A stretch of 64,000 nucleotides of DNA from contig CAVZSH010000008.1 of NCBI GenBank assembly GCA_963777915.1, forward strand, positions 37,975-101,974, written 5' to 3'. Of this stretch, positions 60,154 to 64,000 are shown piece by piece. The DNA is from CAVUPF01 sp963777915 (GTDB taxonomy: Bacteria > Actinomycetota > Thermoleophilia > Solirubrobacterales > 70-9). Both the position numbers and the translations under genes were made by a program. Under the pieces are notes generated by a model. The model saw only the letters and a program-made list of their open reading frames with translations, did not search any database and was not told the DNA's origin. How positions within the stretch are numbered: the first letter of the stretch is position 1; each line of letters opens with the position of its first letter.

Positions 60154-61481
60154 GCTCCCTCCAGCGCCAGCGCGGCCGGGCCGGGCGCGCTGGCCTCACG
60201 GCGGGCGCGGTCGGAGATCAGCAGCAGCAGCGCCAGCAGCACGAAGTTGGCGACGATCGAGCTGCCGCCGTAGCTGACGAAGGGCAAGGTGACCCCGGTC
60301 AACGGGATCACCCGCGTCACCCCGCCGATGATCACGAAGGCCTGGATCGCGAAGACTGCGGTCAGCCCGGTCGCCAAGAGCTTTGAGAAGCCGTCGGCGG
60401 CGATCAGCGCGATCTTGAACCCGCGGGCCGCGATCAGCAGGTAGATGAGGATCACGCCGGTGGCGCCGAAGAGTCCGAGCTCGTTGACGATCAAGGAGTA
60501 AATCGTGTCCGTCTGCGCGGCCGGCAGCAGCGCGTCGTGGGTGCCTGGAATCGTGATCAGCGCCTGGCCGAAGCCCTTGCCGAAGAGACCGCCGTCGGCC
60601 TGGGCGAAGATCGACTGCAGGATCTGGTAGCCGTTGCCTCTGGCTTCCTTGTAGGGGTTGAGCCAGATATCGACCCGCTCTCCGACATGGGGCACCGTCG
60701 CCGCGAAGAACCAGGAACCGAGCAGGAACATCGCCATCCCGATCACGACGAAGGAGAAGCGGCCAGTCGCCACGTAGAGCAGGGCAAGGAAGGCGGCGAA
60801 GAACATCAGCGAGCTGCCGAGGTCGCGGATGAAGACGAGCATGAACATAGAGGCCCCCCAGACGACAAGCATCGGGCCGAGGTGCTTGAGCGGCGGCAGG
60901 GTTACGCCGAGAATCCGTCGGGCCCCGACGATCAGCACCTCGCGGTGCTCGCGCAGATAGCTGGCCAGGAAGATGACGATGCAGATCTTCGAGAACTCGG
61001 TCGGCTGGAACTGCAGGGGGCCGACCTTGACCCCGAGGTAGGCGCCGTTGACCTGCTGTCCGATCCCCGGCAGGCGCGGCGTGAGCAGCAGCAGCAGCCC
61101 GACCGCGGCGATCGTGTAGCGGTAGCGCTCGAGCACGTCGTAATCGCGCAAGAAATGGATCGCCGCTGCGAAGAGGACAAGACCGACCACGAACCAGTTG
61201 GCCTGGTCGCGGGCCAGGGTCGCGTCGATCCGATAGATCATCACCAGCCCGAAGGCGGTCAGCAGGGCGGCGAGTGGGAACAGGTAGGGGTCGGCGTCGG
61301 GGAGGCGGATCCGCAGGTAGATGTGGGTTGCGAGGCAGACCGCCAGGAAGTAGGCCCCGTAGATCAGACTGAGGTTGCCGAGGCGGGCGTTCTCTTGAGC
61401 GAAGACCGCGGCAAAGCCGGCCGTGAGGAGCAGCGCAACGGGGACAAGGGCGAGAAGCTCCCGGTTCCGCGCGGACCTCAC
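60150..61481 (-). CDS. rodA: Peptidoglycan glycosyltransferase RodA/FtsW (SEDS)
   Basis: 443 aa with about ten to twelve helices. The conserved loops PLQFQPTEFSKICIVIFLAS, FIRDLGSSLMFFAAFLALLY, the catalytic-loop region QADGGLFGKGFGQALITIPG and the C-terminal PFVSYGGSSIVANFVLLALL match SEDS glycan polymerases. It works with PbpA. It starts at GTG 61481, overlapping the pstP stop, and carries a longer N-terminal helix pair than RodA of proteobacteria, as is usual in actinobacteria. Confidence 0.94.
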   Translation of the reverse strand: MRSARNRELLALVPVALLLTAGFAAVFAQENARLGNLSLIYGAYFLAVCLATHIYLRIRLPDADPYLFPLAALLTAFGLVMIYRIDATLARDQANWFVVGLVLFAAAIHFLRDYDVLERYRYTIAAVGLLLLLTPRLPGIGQQVNGAYLGVKVGPLQFQPTEFSKICIVIFLASYLREHREVLIVGARRILGVTLPPLKHLGPMLVVWGASMFMLVFIRDLGSSLMFFAAFLALLYVATGRFSFVVIGMAMFLLGSWFFAATVPHVGERVDIWLNPYKEARGNGYQILQSIFAQADGGLFGKGFGQALITIPGTHDALLPAAQTDTIYSLIVNELGLFGATGVILIYLLIAARGFKIALIAADGFSKLLATGLTAVFAIQAFVIIGGVTRVIPLTGVTLPFVSYGGSSIVANFVLLALLLLISDRARREASAPGPAALALEGA

Positions 61482-62656
61482 GGCACCCCCTGGCCCTTCT
61501 GGATTTCTTCGAGCAGCGAGGCCGCTCCGGAGCGGGAGCGCAGGTCCTGAGCAGTGACCGCGGCGTGGCGACGTGGCGGCAGCGAGGCGGTCTGGATCGG
61601 GCTCGCGTAGCGCTCTTCGTAGAGCTCGACCCCGAAGGGCAGTTCGTAGGGGAGCCCGCGATAGAGGGCGACCCTGCCGGCGGCGTCGGTCCCAAGGAAC
61701 CAGACCTGGCGGTTGCCATACCAGGCGCCGAACGCGATCGCGCCGAGTATCGCCACAACGACGAGCACCTTGGCGGCGGTTCGAAGCCGTCGCCGCTTCG
61801 GTTTCGCAGCGAGCTGTTCGCGCCGCGCCCTGGCGGCCGCGGCGGCGGCGCGGCGGCGCACCTCGGTGGCGCTCAGCCCCGCCTCCTCCGCAGAGGGGCC
61901 GATCAACGTCGCGCCCTCCGGAGAGCGGGCCGGGGCTGCCCGACCCCCGAGGCGGAAGGCGAGGGCGGTGATGTTGTCGCGACCTCCAGCCCGGTTGGCT
62001 TCATCGATCAGCGTCCGTACCGCAGCGTCGATCGAGCTCGCAGCGGCGAGAATGCGGGCGATGTGCTCGTCGTCGAGCATCGTCGTCAGCCCGTCGGAGC
62101 AGAGCAAGAAGAGATCGCCCGGCTGGGCGGGAACCGTCTGCACGTCGACCTCGACCTCGGGCTCGGGGCCGAGCGCACGGGTGATGATCGAGCGCTGCGG
62201 GTGGTCCTCGGCCTGGGCGTCCGTCAACTGGCCCTTTCGTCGCATCTCCTCGACCAGCGAGTGGTCGCGGGTGAGTCGCTCCAACTTGCCGTCGCGCAGC
62301 CGGTAGGCGCGGCTGTCGCCGACGTGACCAATCCCCACCTCCTCGCCGCTAGCGTCGACGATCGCCGCGGTGATCGTCGTCCCCATCCCGGCCAGCGACG
62401 GATCGGCTCGGGCGTGCTCGTGGATCTCCCGGTTCGCCGCCTCGATCGTCTCCTTCAGAACCCGCTCGGGTGGGGCGTCGGGGAGGTCGCGATCGAACGC
62501 CTCGGCCGCCGCTTTCGAGGCGACCTCGCCGGCCTGCGCGCCCCCCATCCCGTCGGCGACGACGAATACAGGCGCGCGAACGAAGAACGAGTCCTCATTG
62601 GCGTTGCGCTGGCGCCCCGTGTCGCTGCGGAACGCCTGTTCGCTCACCTGCAGCAC
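61478..62656 (-). CDS. pstP: PP2C-family Ser/Thr phosphatase PstP
   Basis: 392 aa. The catalytic domain (about 8-240) has the metal-binding motifs RNANEDSFF, VVADGMGGAQAGE, IGHVGDSRAYR, FLLCSDGLT and GGRDNITAL. A Lys/Arg-rich linker, one transmembrane helix (about 300-318, AKVLVVVAILGAIAFGAW) and a short outside tail follow. It reverses the phosphorylation made by PknB and related kinases. The start is GTG or an earlier GTG four codons upstream. Confidence 0.94.
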   Translation of the reverse strand: MLQVSEQAFRSDTGRQRNANEDSFFVRAPVFVVADGMGGAQAGEVASKAAAEAFDRDLPDAPPERVLKETIEAANREIHEHARADPSLAGMGTTITAAIVDASGEEVGIGHVGDSRAYRLRDGKLERLTRDHSLVEEMRRKGQLTDAQAEDHPQRSIITRALGPEPEVEVDVQTVPAQPGDLFLLCSDGLTTMLDDEHIARILAAASSIDAAVRTLIDEANRAGGRDNITALAFRLGGRAAPARSPEGATLIGPSAEEAGLSATEVRRRAAAAAARARREQLAAKPKRRRLRTAAKVLVVVAILGAIAFGAWYGNRQVWFLGTDAAGRVALYRGLPYELPFGVELYEERYASPIQTASLPPRRHAAVTAQDLRSRSGAASLLEEIQKGQGVP

Positions 62657-62680
62657 CGAGACACCCCCTGATCAGGATCG

Positions 62681-63157
62681 CTACGCATGCGCCTCGAAGC
62701 GAAACCCGGTGTCCCCGATTCTCACCACGTCTCCGTCGATCAGCTCGGCCTCGCCCTTCAAGCTGGCGTCGTTGAGGAGGGTGCCGTTGGTCGAGTCCAT
62801 GTCTTCGATGAAATGGCGGCCTTCGCGAGAGAAGATCCTGGCGTGGACGCCGGAGGCGTAACGATCCTCGATCTGCACGTCGGATTCCTTGGAGCGGCCG
62901 ATCGAGAGGCCGCCGATCAGGTCGAAGCGCTCGCCCGCCTGCAGCCCTCCACCGCGCTCCGCGACCAGCCAGGCTTCGGCACCTCGCTGCGCCCCCTCGC
63001 CGAAGGCCGGCGCGGAGTGAAATCCGGTTGAGTCCGGCGCCGGCGCAACCGTCCTGCGCAGGTCCTTCATCGCGCTGCGTGCGATGAAAAGCAAGAACAG
63101 GTAGAGGACGGCCAGGAAGCCGAACTTGAGGGCAACCGAGATCGGGTCGTACGCCAC
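62681..63157 (-). CDS. fhaB: FHA-domain protein FhaB (FipA)
   Basis: 158 aa. One N-terminal helix (about 8-27, LKFGFLAVLYLFLLFIARSA) precedes an FHA domain with LIGGLSIGRSKESDVQIEDR, SGVHARIFSREG and STNGTLLNDASL. It binds phosphothreonine, linking the kinases to RodA/FtsZ-related proteins. The GTG at 63157 begins close to the membrane helix; the frame is open further upstream over the fhaA 3' end. Confidence 0.93.
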   Translation of the reverse strand: MAYDPISVALKFGFLAVLYLFLLFIARSAMKDLRRTVAPAPDSTGFHSAPAFGEGAQRGAEAWLVAERGGGLQAGERFDLIGGLSIGRSKESDVQIEDRYASGVHARIFSREGRHFIEDMDSTNGTLLNDASLKGEAELIDGDVVRIGDTGFRFEAHA

Positions 63158-63183
63158 GCTCAGAACACTACGGCCAGGGGCCG

Positions 63184-63960
63184 CTACTGCTCGATGTCGA
63201 AAAGGAAGGTGGTGGTCCCCAGGGTCACCTCGTCGCCCGGACTGAGGCGGGTCGATGGGACCCGCCGACCGTTGACCTTCACGCCGTTGGTTGAGCCGAG
63301 ATCGACGATCTGCCAATCGCCGGTCTCCGAGCGGCGCAGTTCCGCATGGCGGCGGGAGACGTTGGGGTCGCCCAGCACGCACTCGGCGGACTTGGAGCGA
63401 CCGATCGTCGCCCGCGGCCCGTCTAGCACGTAGCGGCGATCGTCAAGCGAGACCACCGCCCGGGTGGAGACGAGGGCGCCAACCGCCTCCTCGGGCCGTT
63501 TCGGGCGGCCGGGGTCGCGCTCTCGCACCGCCGAGTAGACCATCGTGTGGCCCTCCTCGCCCTGGCTCGGCCTCTCCCCCTCGTGGGCGGGAGGCTTGAC
63601 CAGGCGGGTCTGGATCCCGAACTCTCCGAGCCGCAAACGCTCGTCGGTGCTGAACTCGACCGCCGGCCGCGTCAGCAGGTCATAACCACGGCGGCGGGCG
63701 TGCTCCAGCAAGTAGCCCGACAGCTCCTGCTCGAGCGAGCGCTCGTACCCCTCCAGTTTGCCGCGGTCTTGTCTGGAGAGATAGACGGTGTACTCATTGG
63801 GCACGTAGACACGCTCGATCGAGGCCGTCTTGTGAGCGTCCATTTCCTTGGCCAGTTTGCGGGCCAGTTCGACCGGCTGCACCTCCGAGCTGAAGGCGCG
63901 ACTGAAGATCCCCTCGACGAGACCTTCGATCCGGGACTCGAGATTGCGTAGGACGCTGAT
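63184..63960 (-). CDS. fhaA: FHA-domain protein FhaA, probable AUC start
   Basis: 258 aa. The N-terminal DUF3662 domain (SVLRNLESRIEGLVEGIFSR, VQPVELARKLAKEMDAHK) is followed by a linker and a C-terminal FHA domain with ATIGRSKSAECVLGDPNVSR and STNGVKVNGRRVPS. FhaA binds phosphorylated MviN/PknB partners. Homologues begin MSVLRNLE. Here that first codon is ATC (63958-63960), preceded at seven bases by AAGGAG (63968-63973). No ATG, GTG or TTG is in frame upstream to the window edge. The next in-frame GTG (63882) would cut off 26 conserved residues. Confidence 0.9.
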   Translation of the reverse strand: MSVLRNLESRIEGLVEGIFSRAFSSEVQPVELARKLAKEMDAHKTASIERVYVPNEYTVYLSRQDRGKLEGYERSLEQELSGYLLEHARRRGYDLLTRPAVEFSTDERLRLGEFGIQTRLVKPPAHEGERPSQGEEGHTMVYSAVRERDPGRPKRPEEAVGALVSTRAVVSLDDRRYVLDGPRATIGRSKSAECVLGDPNVSRRHAELRRSETGDWQIVDLGSTNGVKVNGRRVPSTRLSPGDEVTLGTTTFLFDIEQ

Positions 63961-64000
63961 CGGGTGGCTCCTTGGCGCGGGGGGGAGGGCTCTCCGGGGG

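Overview
The window is high-GC DNA from an actinobacterium. The 3' end carries the hallmark actinobacterial order fhaA-fhaB-pstP-rodA-pbpA-pknB. GTG and TTG starts are frequent, and many single genes have a -10 box (TANNNT) only 6-7 nt before the start codon, which suggests leaderless mRNAs. A two-subunit (alpha/beta) pyruvate dehydrogenase E1, a fused ThiS-ThiG and mosaic surface-polysaccharide genes would fit a deep-branching actinobacterium such as Thermoleophilia/Solirubrobacterales. That placement is inference; no 16S rRNA gene is present.

Layout. 1-2724: de novo purine genes (purF 3' end, purN, purH), then tRNA-Lys. 2842-5789: thiamine genes, with a minus-strand TPP riboswitch driving thiO-thiSG and a divergent thiE. 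5782-11886: a small membrane protein, E3 (lpdA), a DsbA/HCCA-isomerase-like protein and pyruvate dehydrogenase E1 alpha, E1 beta and E2. 13541-15243: lipB-lipA, which make the lipoyl cofactor that E2 needs. 15244-24552 is an accessory stretch: a VOC/AraC pair between inverted repeats next to tRNA-Ala(TGC), a DrrAB-type ABC exporter whose permease has an in-frame stop, an acidic disordered protein, tRNA-Ala(CGC), a methyltransferase, an IS3-family element, an orphan amino-acid-type binding lipoprotein, a partial tRNA-Ala copy and a beta-carbonic anhydrase. 24547-33781: assorted single genes (oxidoreductase, D,D-carboxypeptidase, trypsin-like protease, OsmC, PIG-V-like mannosyltransferase, LolA-like protein, ABC exporter, TlpA-like thioredoxin).

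33912-52007 is a surface-polysaccharide region: nucleotide-sugar dehydrogenase, FemAB-like and GNAT transferases, a phosphoglycosyl transferase, three glycosyltransferases, a flippase, an O-antigen-ligase-like protein, a LytR_C protein and a CapD/WbpM dehydratase. It is interrupted by a TetR remnant, an enoyl-CoA hydratase, a patatin-Vps62 fusion, a sugar-porter remnant and metF. DedA and UppP-like proteins follow. 53211-63960 holds purM, a receptor-like Ser/Thr kinase, ddl, and the division/peptidoglycan signalling cluster.

The most notable items are: a patatin-Vps62 fusion that lacks the patatin nucleophile, behind a near-consensus promoter; a one-base frameshift in the catalytic domain of the PASTA kinase; an amber codon replacing a probable Trp in the DrrB-like permease; an fhaA whose ribosome-binding site points to an AUC start; and two tRNA-Ala genes each flanked by repeat-bounded accessory DNA. 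The three gene disruptions could be real or could be consensus errors in the assembly.
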